Origin: Intestinibacter sp034113885 | GTDB taxonomy: Bacteria > Bacillota > Clostridia > Peptostreptococcales > Peptostreptococcaceae | NCBI RefSeq assembly: GCF_034113885.1 | Contig: NZ_JAXEWM010000143.1 | Coordinates: 1-14,081, forward strand | Reading direction: 5' to 3' | DNA: 14,081 nucleotides | Shown: piece by piece, positions 1 to 8,255 of the stretch | How the letters are laid out: every line of letters begins with the position of its first letter | Numbering within the stretch: position 1 is the first letter of the stretch | Translations under genes and position numbers: made by a program | Notes under the pieces: generated by a model | What the model saw: only the letters and a program-made list of their open reading frames with translations | The model's database searches: none | What the model was told of the DNA's origin: nothing

Positions 1-3000
1 ATAGTCTCTGTCTTTTACTAATGAAAGTGTCTTAGTTTGACTTTGTCCTCCAGATACATAAGTTATTTGACCTGTTAACTTAGTAACTGCTGGAGTTTTT
101 TCAGTTCCATCAGCATCTACAGTATCGTATTCTAATGTAACATTAGTGTTGTTCATTGTAGATATATTTCTTGGTGTAACCTTGAAAGTCTTGACAACTT
201 CACCTGCATAGTCACCTATACCTGTAATTACCACTTTAGCAGTACCAACATTTACATTATCAGAATAACTAGTTGTAAAATCTTTATTTTTAACTAAAGT
301 TTTACCTGTAGTTGTAGTTATTGTAACTGCTGGTATCTTGTTGTTTCCTGTGTAAGCAGAAACTGTATATGATAATTTAATACTTTGATTAGCTAATAAT
401 CCTAAACTCTTATATCCACATTTCTTACAAATATATTCAGTTTTACCTGTACTAGTAATTACTGGTTCATATTCATGTCCTGAACTCTTAGGATAATTTA
501 TTGTATATGTTAAATTACAATCTTTACATTTAAAAGTCTTATGTCCTTTGTAAGTACATGTAGTTGGTTTATCTTCTGTAACTACTACGTTATGAGCTAA
601 ACCATCTGTACCAAAGTGATACATATTATATTGGTCATTAGGATCAGCAACCCAACCAGTTTGGAATTTACCATTTATAAAGTACATTTCTTTTCCAGTT
701 TTTTCATCTTTTGCAAATCCTGTATAGTTACCTAACTCTTTAGCGTTTCCACATTTATTACAAGTTAAGTATTCACCATCGTATACATAATCGTGACCAT
801 TTTTGTCACAGTCTTCAGATGTTTTTGTCTTAGTATAGCTATCTATAACAGATCCATCTACATCATGAGTAGTCACTGTCATCTTATCATCTGTAGTTGA
901 TGCAGTTACGTAAATACCGTTAAAATCTTGAGTTGCCATTGCAAAATGGAAATCAGGATTATTAGCTATACCATATGATTTTTCTCCTGTAGAACCACAG
1001 ATATAGTAAACTATACCATCTTTTTCATCTACTGAACCACCTTTTAGAGGTTGAGTTCTAGCATAAGAGTGGTCGTGACCAGAGAATACAAAATCTATTC
1101 CAGCTTCCTCTGCTGCACCTGGTACTAATTCATTTATCATTTCATTAGAACCTGCTACATTTGTATAGTAAGCTGGTTGATGCATAGTAAGCACTTTCCA
1201 TTTACATTTACTAGCTTTTGCATCTTGTTTTAACCATTCTAAATCTTCTTTAAGTTGAGTCTTGCTAGTTGTGTAGTTGATAGTTGCTACATAAACATTA
1301 CCGTATTCTACAGAATATCTTCTAGCATCTGGTAAGTTGTATATATTTTGTGCAGTATCTGCATCTAAGTCACCCATGTATTCATGGTTACCTAAAACAT
1401 GAAGCATATCTACTGAACCTATATAGTTTCCACCAAACATTTGAAGAACATCTGTCCAGTCACTATATGTAGCGGCATTATCTACTGAGTCACCTGTTTG
1501 TATACCAAAGCTGTAGTTTCCATCTGCAGCTAAATTAGCGGCAATTTGATCTACGTTATCTTGGTTAGATGCTTGAGTATCACCTATAATAAAGAAATTA
1601 GTATTTACTCCTGCTCTACTAGTTTTGAAAGTCTTAACTTCTGACCATTTATTTCCATCACCAACACGATATGCGTATTGTGTATTTCTAGTTAAACCAG
1701 TTGCTACTACTTTATTTACTCTTACAGTTCTATTTGCGCTATCATCTGATGAACCTAAGAAGCTTTGAAGATTGCTAGTTCCTTCGATACTTGTAAATGC
1801 ACTTTCTCCATTTGCATCGTAATCGGCTTTCTTAGCAATTTGCATTATAGCTTTATTTGCAGATGTTTTTGGGTTTGACATCCATGTTATATTTTTGCTA
1901 GTTGCAGAACCAGTTGTTGCATTTGATATAACATATTCAGGAAGACCTTCTTCATTACCTGCTACACTTGTTGTTTGAACAGTTATAGCATAAGATATAT
2001 CTTCACCTTTTTCTGCATATAGGCTACTCTTTCCTGTTGTTTGACATAATACGTCAGTTTGAAGGTATCCTTCTTCATTAGTCTTACCTATTTCAGTTCC
2101 ATCTTTATATATAGTTGCATCTGAAACTGGTTTTCCATCTAAATCATTTACATATATCTTACCATCAAAGCCTACTACCATTTGGTCTGCTTTTATTGTA
2201 AGTGGTGCAAGAACTTCGATACTTTCTTGACCTGTTGAGAAAGATTTTGTGTATCCTTCTTCTTGGTCAGTGTTGTAAGTAATTAGTCCCTTTTGAGCAC
2301 TATATGTAAATACAGAACCTTTTTTAAGTTCTTTAGGTATTTTAAAGCTTATTTTAGCTACATTTTGTTCGCCAGTTTGTGTAGATACGCCTTCTTTTCT
2401 AGTAGCGTTTATTTTTATTACACTATTTTTAGAATCGTAAGTTGCAGTTCCATCAAAATCATCATTAAACGTAACTTCGTAATCTTTAAAATCGCTGTTA
2501 ACTTTAATTTCTGTTTCAACTGCATCTATTTCTTCTATTTTTTCTGCTTTTAATCCTAATTCATAATTTTTATTTAAAATTGGATTACCTTGAGTTATTG
2601 GTGATAATTCTACTGTGTTGTATTCTTTATCGCCTTGTACATTAAAATATCTAGTTTCACTTGTTTCATTACCAAATTTATCACGTACTACAACTTTTAT
2701 ACTGTGTTTTCCATTTGATAATTTAGCGTCGTATAGATTGATTGCATTGTCTCCAGGTACATTTACACAGTTCTTTTCAGAAGACATATTAACTCCATCT
2801 AAGTACATACGAACTGTATCATAATCTATACCACTAGTATTTTTATTTTCAACATCACTGTATAATGATTTGAAATTGATTGTATTAGTATCTATAGTCA
2901 TACCATTTTTAATTTCAGTATCATTAGCAGTTATACTGTCTATAACTGGGTTGTCTATATCGTCTTTGTTAGCTCCATATACAAATTGTAAATTATCGAT

Positions 3001-5067
3001 ATATAGTGAACCTTTACGTTGAGCTTGTGGTACTTCCACCATATCGTAAGTTCCGTCAGCTTTAGTTTCACCTCTAGTATAGAAACCTTGTTGAGTTCCA
3101 GGAACGTACATAACTCTTATTGCTTGTCCTTTTCTCATCTTGAATGGTCCAGATACACCTTCTTTGAAGTTAGCTTCAACATATTTCCATCCATTCCAGT
3201 CTATACCACCCATTTTACCTTCTGATATTTTAGTTTCATCAGTAAAGTCAAGTCTAATTAAGCTGTTGCTACCATCATCTAATTCTATTCTTAGCCATAA
3301 ATTAGGAGTTCCCTCTGGAGCATAAACCCACATACCTATACCAGTTGGGTTACCTTCTATTGGTTTACCTGATTCAGTAAATCCAAGATAAACACCATCT
3401 GTAGCTGCTCCTACATTAGAGAAATCGTAGTCAATTTTCAAAGCATGACTTCCGAAACGTACAGGTTCTCCACTATCTATGTCGATTACTTTAGCATCAT
3501 CCTTGGCACCTCTACCATAGTCACCAAGTAACAATAAAGAGTTTGTATCGTTGACATCTCTTGTTATACTAAAATAATCTTCAGCTTTTATAGTGTTTCC
3601 TTGTTCATCAGTCTTATCTTCAAAATCTAAAACTACTGAAGGAAGCTTACCTATAATTAAGTTAACTGTACCTTGAACACTCTCATCATAAACACAAGTT
3701 GCAGTTGCAGTACCGTTTATTGTTTCAGAATCTGACGAAGTGAATATGTTTCCTTTAAAAGAACCTAGTTTTTCATCACTTAAAGTCCATTTAAAATCTC
3801 CATCTTTGTAAATTACATCTCTACCTTTGTATTTTACATTGATAGCTAAATCTGTACTCTTGCTAAATCCTAAACTAACTTCATCATTAGCAAATGTTAT
3901 GCTATCTGGTATTGCAATTGTAATAGAAGTTGTTCCTACTACTTTTCCACCGCTCATTAAATTAACTTTAACTTCACCAGTAGTACCATTTGAAGTAAAT
4001 TCACCATTAGAATTTATTTCACCATATTTGCTATCTGCTAATTTCCAAGTTATATCACTTGGTAAAGGAGCTTCTCCACCTGCTGAGTCTACACCTTTAG
4101 CTTCAAATTGAACTTTTGAATTTGGTGTATAAACTAAGTTGTTAGGAGAAAGTGAAGCATGATCAAATTGACCTGTTGGTTTAGCTGTAGATACTATAAG
4201 CACTGAACTACTTACATATCTTTCAGAACCATCTGATGGATAGTTACGGCATAAAAATTCATTACTACCTTCGTATTTTGATCCATAAGTAGAAGATCCA
4301 CCACCATCTAGGTTAAGGACTGTCTTACAACCCATACCTATCATCATTTCTGCTATGTCTCTGTAAGTACGTCCACAAGATATAGGATAGTTACGTCCAT
4401 GTGTAGTAAAAGTAACTACTGTACCATCTGCTTTTATACCTATAGCAGTTCTAGAATAAACTATATTTTGGTATGTATTGTTTGGATCAACATTAATCTT
4501 TCCATCTTTAACTATTATGACATCTCCACCTACAGCTGATTCTACATCATTTAATGATACATTACCTTCTCTTATTGCAGCTGTTCCATCTTTTAATATT
4601 GCAAAGTATGGACGACCATTAGTACCTTGGTATACTTTACCTTCCATAACAAGTGCACCTGCAGGTTGCCCTGTTGACATGTTATAAAAGTCTGCATTGA
4701 TACCTGCTACAACATTGTATCCAGCTTTTTGAGCTGCTTTTGCTTGATCACTTACTCTTTGCATTTTCCACTTAGAGCCGTTATAATCAGCATACCCTGA
4801 AATGATTTTTGTCGTAGATGTACCAGCTAAGTCTACCTCGCAAAAATAATCAATATTTTGATTAGTCCCTGATTCGTTATTTGTTATAACTTCACTTTCT
4901 GTTATACCTGGAGCTATCTTTTGCTCTGTATTTGATATTACATAAGTTCCATCAGGAGGCGTGATACTAGCTGCTGCTACCACACTAGCATCTGTTCCTA
5001 CTAGTGCAACAACCATTAAGAAAACTAGTAATCTACTTAAAAGCTTGTTGTTAGATTTTTTTCGCAA
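1..5067 (-). CDS. Giant secreted phosphodiester glycosidase / metallophosphoesterase surface protein, 3' end beyond window
   Basis: The frame is open without a stop from a TTG start to the window edge (1689 codons), so the C-terminus is missing. Residues 1-33 are a signal peptide (Arg-Lys-Lys, hydrophobic core, VVAAA before S34). About 70-295 is a phosphodiester glycosidase (NAGPA/DUF2233) domain with NADFYN (D126) and LDGGGSST (253-260). Then come two Ig-like domains (305-385, 386-472), a jelly-roll carbohydrate-binding-like region (476-700), an Ig-like domain (705-812), a cohesin-like stretch (812-955) and a small beta domain (956-1033). About 1040-1152 resembles the purple acid phosphatase N-terminal domain, followed by a metallophosphoesterase: GDTQ (D1163), GDSVD (D1193), GNHE (N1227), MHQP (H1296), GHDH (H1331, H1333). 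Cys/His knuckles with three CxxC pairs (1436-1550) flank a cell-wall-binding-like YFINGKFQTGW segment (1462-1472). A YTGN-type Ig-like repeat (about 1562-1630) and the start of another follow. Domain names are by motif; the Ig, cohesin and binding modules are less certain. The wall-anchoring signal is not visible. It probably removes sugar and phosphate from phosphorylated glycans. Confidence 0.88.
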   Translation of the reverse strand, partial: MRKKSNNKLLSRLLVFLMVVALVGTDASVVAAASITPPDGTYVISNTEQKIAPGITESEVITNNESGTNQNIDYFCEVDLAGTSTTKIISGYADYNGSKWKMQRVSDQAKAAQKAGYNVVAGINADFYNMSTGQPAGALVMEGKVYQGTNGRPYFAILKDGTAAIREGNVSLNDVESAVGGDVIIVKDGKINVDPNNTYQNIVYSRTAIGIKADGTVVTFTTHGRNYPISCGRTYRDIAEMMIGMGCKTVLNLDGGGSSTYGSKYEGSNEFLCRNYPSDGSERYVSSSVLIVSTAKPTGQFDHASLSPNNLVYTPNSKVQFEAKGVDSAGGEAPLPSDITWKLADSKYGEINSNGEFTSNGTTGEVKVNLMSGGKVVGTTSITIAIPDSITFANDEVSLGFSKSTDLAINVKYKGRDVIYKDGDFKWTLSDEKLGSFKGNIFTSSDSETINGTATATCVYDESVQGTVNLIIGKLPSVVLDFEDKTDEQGNTIKAEDYFSITRDVNDTNSLLLLGDYGRGAKDDAKVIDIDSGEPVRFGSHALKIDYDFSNVGAATDGVYLGFTESGKPIEGNPTGIGMWVYAPEGTPNLWLRIELDDGSNSLIRLDFTDETKISEGKMGGIDWNGWKYVEANFKEGVSGPFKMRKGQAIRVMYVPGTQQGFYTRGETKADGTYDMVEVPQAQRKGSLYIDNLQFVYGANKDDIDNPVIDSITANDTEIKNGMTIDTNTINFKSLYSDVENKNTSGIDYDTVRMYLDGVNMSSEKNCVNVPGDNAINLYDAKLSNGKHSIKVVVRDKFGNETSETRYFNVQGDKEYNTVELSPITQGNPILNKNYELGLKAEKIEEIDAVETEIKVNSDFKDYEVTFNDDFDGTATYDSKNSVIKINATRKEGVSTQTGEQNVAKISFKIPKELKKGSVFTYSAQKGLITYNTDQEEGYTKSFSTGQESIEVLAPLTIKADQMVVGFDGKIYVNDLDGKPVSDATIYKDGTEIGKTNEEGYLQTDVLCQTTGKSSLYAEKGEDISYAITVQTTSVAGNEEGLPEYVISNATTGSATSKNITWMSNPKTSANKAIMQIAKKADYDANGESAFTSIEGTSNLQSFLGSSDDSANRTVRVNKVVATGLTRNTQYAYRVGDGNKWSEVKTFKTSRAGVNTNFFIIGDTQASNQDNVDQIAANLAADGNYSFGIQTGDSVDNAATYSDWTDVLQMFGGNYIGSVDMLHVLGNHEYMGDLDADTAQNIYNLPDARRYSVEYGNVYVATINYTTSKTQLKEDLEWLKQDAKASKCKWKVLTMHQPAYYTNVAGSNEMINELVPGAAEEAGIDFVFSGHDHSYARTQPLKGGSVDEKDGIVYYICGSTGEKSYGIANNPDFHFAMATQDFNGIYVTASTTDDKMTVTTHDVDGSVIDSYTKTKTSEDCDKNGHDYVYDGEYLTCNKCGNAKELGNYTGFAKDEKTGKEMYFINGKFQTGWVADPNDQYNMYHFGTDGLAHNVVVTEDKPTTCTYKGHKTFKCKDCNLTYTINYPKSSGHEYEPVITSTGKTEYICKKCGYKSLGLLANQSIKLSYTVSAYTGNNKIPAVTITTTTGKTLVKNKDFTTSYSDNVNVGTAKVVITGIGDYAGEVVKTFKVTPRNISTMNNTNVTLEYDTVDADGTEKTPAVTKLTGQITYVSGGQSQTKTLSLVKDRDY

Positions 5068-5074
5068 ATCTAAT

Positions 5075-5081
5075 CCTCCCC
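5075..5081 (-). promoter_or_regulatory. Ribosome binding site fixing the TTG start of the giant surface protein
   Basis: The minus strand reads GGGGAGG, seven bases before TTG at 5067-5065. The TTG is followed directly by the Arg-Lys-Lys n-region of the signal peptide. The first in-frame ATG (residue 18) falls inside the hydrophobic core and would destroy the signal, so TTG is the supported start. Confidence 0.85.
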
Positions 5082-5201
5082 TCTTTTATTTATTAAAGGA
5101 AGTTAAAACACTCCCTCATAATATATGATACATCATAATTACCTTTTTTTACCACTTTTTTCAAAAAAATAATGTTTTTTCGTTGTATTTTATAAAACCA
5201 C

Positions 5202-5230
5202 TTGACAAATAATATACTCTCTATTACATT
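5202..5230 (+). promoter_or_regulatory. Candidate upstream promoter of the riboswitch-ATPase unit
   Basis: A perfect -35 TTGACA (5202-5207) is followed after 17 bases by TACATT (5225-5230), four of six matches to the -10 consensus. Transcription would start near 5237 and include the whole riboswitch. It is a motif match only, in very AT-rich DNA. Confidence 0.4.
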
Positions 5231-5257
5231 TTTTACACATATTTAACATAATTTTAG

Positions 5258-5286
5258 TTGTATTTTTTTATCATACACAATATAAT
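5258..5286 (+). promoter_or_regulatory. Candidate proximal promoter of the riboswitch-ATPase unit
   Basis: A perfect -10 TATAAT (5281-5286) lies 17 bases after TTGTAT (5258-5263), a weak -35. The predicted start near 5293 falls about 17 bases before helix P1 of the riboswitch, a common arrangement for such leaders. Together with the upstream candidate this may be a tandem promoter. Confidence 0.6.
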
Positions 5287-5308
5287 ATATTAAAATATAA
5301 AAGATTCC

Positions 5309-5409
5309 CTTGAAGGGGAGTAGCTTTCACTCTGTGATAGTCAATCGTCATTTCGGATTTTATCCCGGTTGACTAGCGAGTACATAAACTTGTTAGCAAG
5401 ACCTTCAAA
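5309..5409 (+). promoter_or_regulatory. yybP-ykoY manganese riboswitch aptamer
   Basis: The conserved core elements of the yybP-ykoY class are present in order: GGGGAGTAGC (5315-5324), TCGTCATTTCGG (5345-5356), CCGG (5365-5368) and AGCAAGACCTT (5395-5405). Helices can be drawn: P1 TTGAAGG/CCTTCAA (5310-5316 with 5402-5408), P2 TCAC/GTGA (5327-5330 with 5334-5337), P3 GTCAA/TTGAC (5340-5344 with 5369-5373) with an inner GGAT/ATCC stem, and P4 CGAGT/ACTTG (5377-5381 with 5388-5392). Characterised members bind Mn2+ where two stacked loops dock and turn on Mn2+ exporters. The downstream P-type ATPase fits this. The 3' strand of P1 is also the 5' arm of the next terminator, which gives an ON-switch mechanism. 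Confidence 0.95.
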
Positions 5410-5445
5410 GTAGATTAGTCATGATCTACTTCGGAGGTCTTTTTT
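5400..5445 (+). terminator. Riboswitch-controlled intrinsic terminator (expression platform)
   Basis: Bases 5400-5415 pair with 5424-5439 (one A/C mismatch at 5407/5432, eight-base loop), followed by a T run to 5445. The 5' arm contains the complete P1 3' strand (5402-5408), so P1 and the terminator exclude each other. Metal-stabilised P1 would block termination and allow the ATPase gene to be read. Confidence 0.92.
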
Positions 5446-5478
5446 ATTTAAAAAATTTTAAATATTGGAGGAATATAT

Positions 5479-8145
5479 ATGTTTTACAAAAAAAATTCAG
5501 CTCAAGTTTTAAATGACCTAGATAGTAATTTGACTGGATTGTCAAAAGAAGAAGCGAAATTGAGATTAGAAAAATACGGTTTTAATCAATTAAATGAAAA
5601 GCTTAAAAAGCCGACTTGGAAGCTATTTTTAGAAAGCTTTAAGGACCCATTAGTAATAATACTTTTAATTGCAGCATTTACTCAAGTTTTTTTAGGCGAC
5701 ACAGTGGAATCACTCATCATATTCGCCGTCTTGGCTATAAATGCAGTTTTGGGTGTAGTTCAAACTAAAAAAGCAGAGAGCTCTCTAGATAGTTTAAAAA
5801 AATTATCTGTTCCGAATGCAAAGGTATTGAGAGATAATGAAAAGTCGACTATACCTTCTCAGGAGCTAGTTCCTGGTGATATCGTCATTTTAGAAGCTGG
5901 CGACTATGTACCTGCTGACGGTAGAATCTTAGAAGCTCAGACCTTCAAGGTCGTAGAAGGTATGCTGACAGGTGAATCTGAACCAGTTTTAAAAAATTCA
6001 GAAATAATACTAGACGATTGTGCACTTGGTGATCAAAAAAACATGGTATTTAGTGGCTCAATGGTCGTATACGGTAGAGCAACCTTTGTAGTGACATCAT
6101 GTGGTATGGACACTGAAGTTGGAAAAATAGCAAACTTACTAGACAGTGCTGAAAGCAAGCAAACCCCTCTTCAACAAAAATTAGATGACTTCGGAAAGAA
6201 ATTAGGAGTGGCTATAGTAATTCTAGCTGGACTAATATTTGCACTTGAGGTGTTCAGAGGCGACGATATAATGAATTCATTTATGTTCGCAGTAGCAATA
6301 GCAGTCGCTGCAATACCAGAGGCTTTGACATCCATTGTCACAATAGTTCTAGCATCTGGTACAAATACAATGGCTAAAAAACAGTCTATAATTAGAAAAT
6401 TACCAGCAGTTGAAACCCTAGGTTCTACAAGTGTTATATGTACTGACAAAACTGGTACCTTAACACAAAACAAAATGACAGTAGTAGAAACTTATCTTTA
6501 TGGTCCTGACAGTGACAAGTTCAACGGATTTGAATACATCAAGAATTATAATCCAGCTGTTTCCATAGAACAATCTGAAGGAAGTGAAATTGCTATTACA
6601 GGTTGTATAGTACAAGAAAGATATTTGAACCTATCTTCTATACTTTGCAATGACTCCGAAATAAATGAAGAAGGTATAGAAATAGGCGATCCTACAGAAG
6701 TAGCCCTTATAAATTACGCCGATAAATACGGTATAGATTATAAATCCATAAGAGAAGAATATCCAAGGATATCTGAACTACCTTTTGATAGTGATAGAAA
6801 GCTCATGACTACAGTAAACTCAGTAGATGGCGAAAAAATAATGTTTACAAAAGGAGCTCCCGATATAGTATTTGACAAATGTAAGTATGCTTTTAAAAAC
6901 GACATTATACTAGATATATCTGAAGATATATTAGATGAATACAGAAAAATAAACGAAAATTTCTCAAATAGAGCTCTGAGAGTCTTAGCATTTGCATATA
7001 AAAAGGTTTCAGAAGAATTTGAGCCTACTTTAGACGACGAAAATGACTTGACTCTAATAGGCTTAATGGCTATGATAGATCCTCCTAGAGAAGAGGTTTT
7101 CGAGGCTGTAGAACATGCTAAATCATCTGGCATAAAAACAATAATGATAACCGGCGACCACAAAACTACAGCAGCAGCAATAGCTAGAGAAATAGGCATC
7201 ATGGACAAAAACGACTTAGCCCTTACTGGGCAAGAATTAGATGCCCTAACTGACGAAGAGCTAGATCAAAAGCTAGAAAATATATCAGTTTATGCTAGAG
7301 TTTCCCCAGAAAATAAAATAAGAATAGTCAAAGCATGGCAACGAAAAGGTAAAATAACAGCTATGACTGGCGACGGTGTAAACGACGCCCCAGCTCTTAA
7401 ACAAGCAGACATCGGTATAGGAATGGGAAGTGGTACAGAGGTAGCAAAGGACGCAGCTGCTATGGTCTTGGTAGACGACAACTTCGCAACTATAATAAAT
7501 GCCATAGAAGTAGGTAGAACAGTTTTTGGCAACATAAAAAAATCTATCACGTACCTTTTCTCAGGAAATTTAGGTGGAATAATCGCAATACTATTTGCAG
7601 TATTGGCTGGATGGACTAATCCATTCACAACTATACAATTGTTGTTCATAAACCTAGTAACCGACTCACTACCAGCAATAGCTCTAGGCTTTGAAAAACC
7701 AGAAAAGGATACTATGAACAAACCTCCAAGAGATCCAAATGAAAGTATTTTATCAAAGGATACTCTTCATTCAGTATTAGTAAGAGGTTCTATAATAGGT
7801 ATAGTTACAATTTTGGCTCAATATATAGGAATGCAGACATCAGACGCACTCGGAGCTGCCATGGCATTCTCGACACTTACTCTATCTAGGATAATCCAAA
7901 CATTTGCAGCTAGATCTAACAGCGAAACTATTATTAACTTAGGCATAACTAGCAACAAATACGCTTTAGGTGCAGTAATTGTATGCCTTTTAATGTTCTC
8001 TCTAACCCTACTTCCTTTTATGAGAGGAATATTTGCAATACCTTCTATTTACGAATTTGATAATTTAGCTATTTGCTTCGCCCTAGCATTTGGAGCTGTA
8101 GTGTGCATGGAGATAAACAAATTATTAAAAAAATCTCAACTATAA
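5479..8145 (+). CDS. P2-type cation-transporting ATPase, probable Mn2+ (or Ca2+) exporter
   Basis: A complete 888-residue P-type ATPase of the Ca2+/Mn2+ (P2A) group, in the inner membrane, using ATP to export a divalent cation. Visible features: N-terminal cation-ATPase domain (about 1-50), actuator TGES (164-167), M4 with PEAL (P280, E281), phosphorylation site DKTGTLT (D323), nucleotide-domain KGAP (458-461), hinge TGDGVNDAP (D632, D636), M6 NLVTD (N725, T728, D729), and about ten membrane helices, the last ending near 880. SERCA site-I acids are lost: M5 Glu771 aligns with G700 and M8 Glu908 with R804, as in one-ion pumps of the PMR1/SPCA and Listeria LMCA1 type. Start is supported by GGAGG at 5467-5471, seven bases upstream. 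The preceding Mn2+ riboswitch argues for Mn2+; in vivo Ca2+ transport is not excluded by sequence. The small His/Asp-rich gene follows after 110 bases. Confidence 0.96.
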   Translation: MFYKKNSAQVLNDLDSNLTGLSKEEAKLRLEKYGFNQLNEKLKKPTWKLFLESFKDPLVIILLIAAFTQVFLGDTVESLIIFAVLAINAVLGVVQTKKAESSLDSLKKLSVPNAKVLRDNEKSTIPSQELVPGDIVILEAGDYVPADGRILEAQTFKVVEGMLTGESEPVLKNSEIILDDCALGDQKNMVFSGSMVVYGRATFVVTSCGMDTEVGKIANLLDSAESKQTPLQQKLDDFGKKLGVAIVILAGLIFALEVFRGDDIMNSFMFAVAIAVAAIPEALTSIVTIVLASGTNTMAKKQSIIRKLPAVETLGSTSVICTDKTGTLTQNKMTVVETYLYGPDSDKFNGFEYIKNYNPAVSIEQSEGSEIAITGCIVQERYLNLSSILCNDSEINEEGIEIGDPTEVALINYADKYGIDYKSIREEYPRISELPFDSDRKLMTTVNSVDGEKIMFTKGAPDIVFDKCKYAFKNDIILDISEDILDEYRKINENFSNRALRVLAFAYKKVSEEFEPTLDDENDLTLIGLMAMIDPPREEVFEAVEHAKSSGIKTIMITGDHKTTAAAIAREIGIMDKNDLALTGQELDALTDEELDQKLENISVYARVSPENKIRIVKAWQRKGKITAMTGDGVNDAPALKQADIGIGMGSGTEVAKDAAAMVLVDDNFATIINAIEVGRTVFGNIKKSITYLFSGNLGGIIAILFAVLAGWTNPFTTIQLLFINLVTDSLPAIALGFEKPEKDTMNKPPRDPNESILSKDTLHSVLVRGSIIGIVTILAQYIGMQTSDALGAAMAFSTLTLSRIIQTFAARSNSETIINLGITSNKYALGAVIVCLLMFSLTLLPFMRGIFAIPSIYEFDNLAICFALAFGAVVCMEINKLLKKSQL

Positions 8146-8255
8146 ATTTATAAATTTTATCACTCACATGGGTATAAATTAGTTATTTTCCCATTTGTAG
8201 TCACCTTTTTTAATATAATTTAAATATACAATACTACAGATAGGGGATAATTTAT

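Noticed and set aside
2293..4687. Several plus-strand open frames of 60-95 codons inside the left third
   Set aside because: They lie antisense to the continuous minus-strand frame that contains recognisable catalytic motifs, lack good ribosome binding sites and have compositions typical of reverse-strand shadows.
5105..5170. Minus-strand promoter TTGAAA with TATGAT for the giant surface protein
   Set aside because: The two boxes are about 21 bases apart, too far for a standard sigma-A promoter, and the region is so AT-rich that chance matches are expected.
6171..7721. Minus-strand open frames of 100-156 codons inside the ATPase gene
   Set aside because: Antisense shadows of the ATPase; no independent motif or start signal.
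8165..8211. Possible terminator between the ATPase and the His/Asp-rich gene
   Set aside because: CACATGGG can pair with CCCATTTG with one mismatch, but the loop is 17 bases and the T run begins eight bases after the stem, so termination is doubtful and read-through seems likely.
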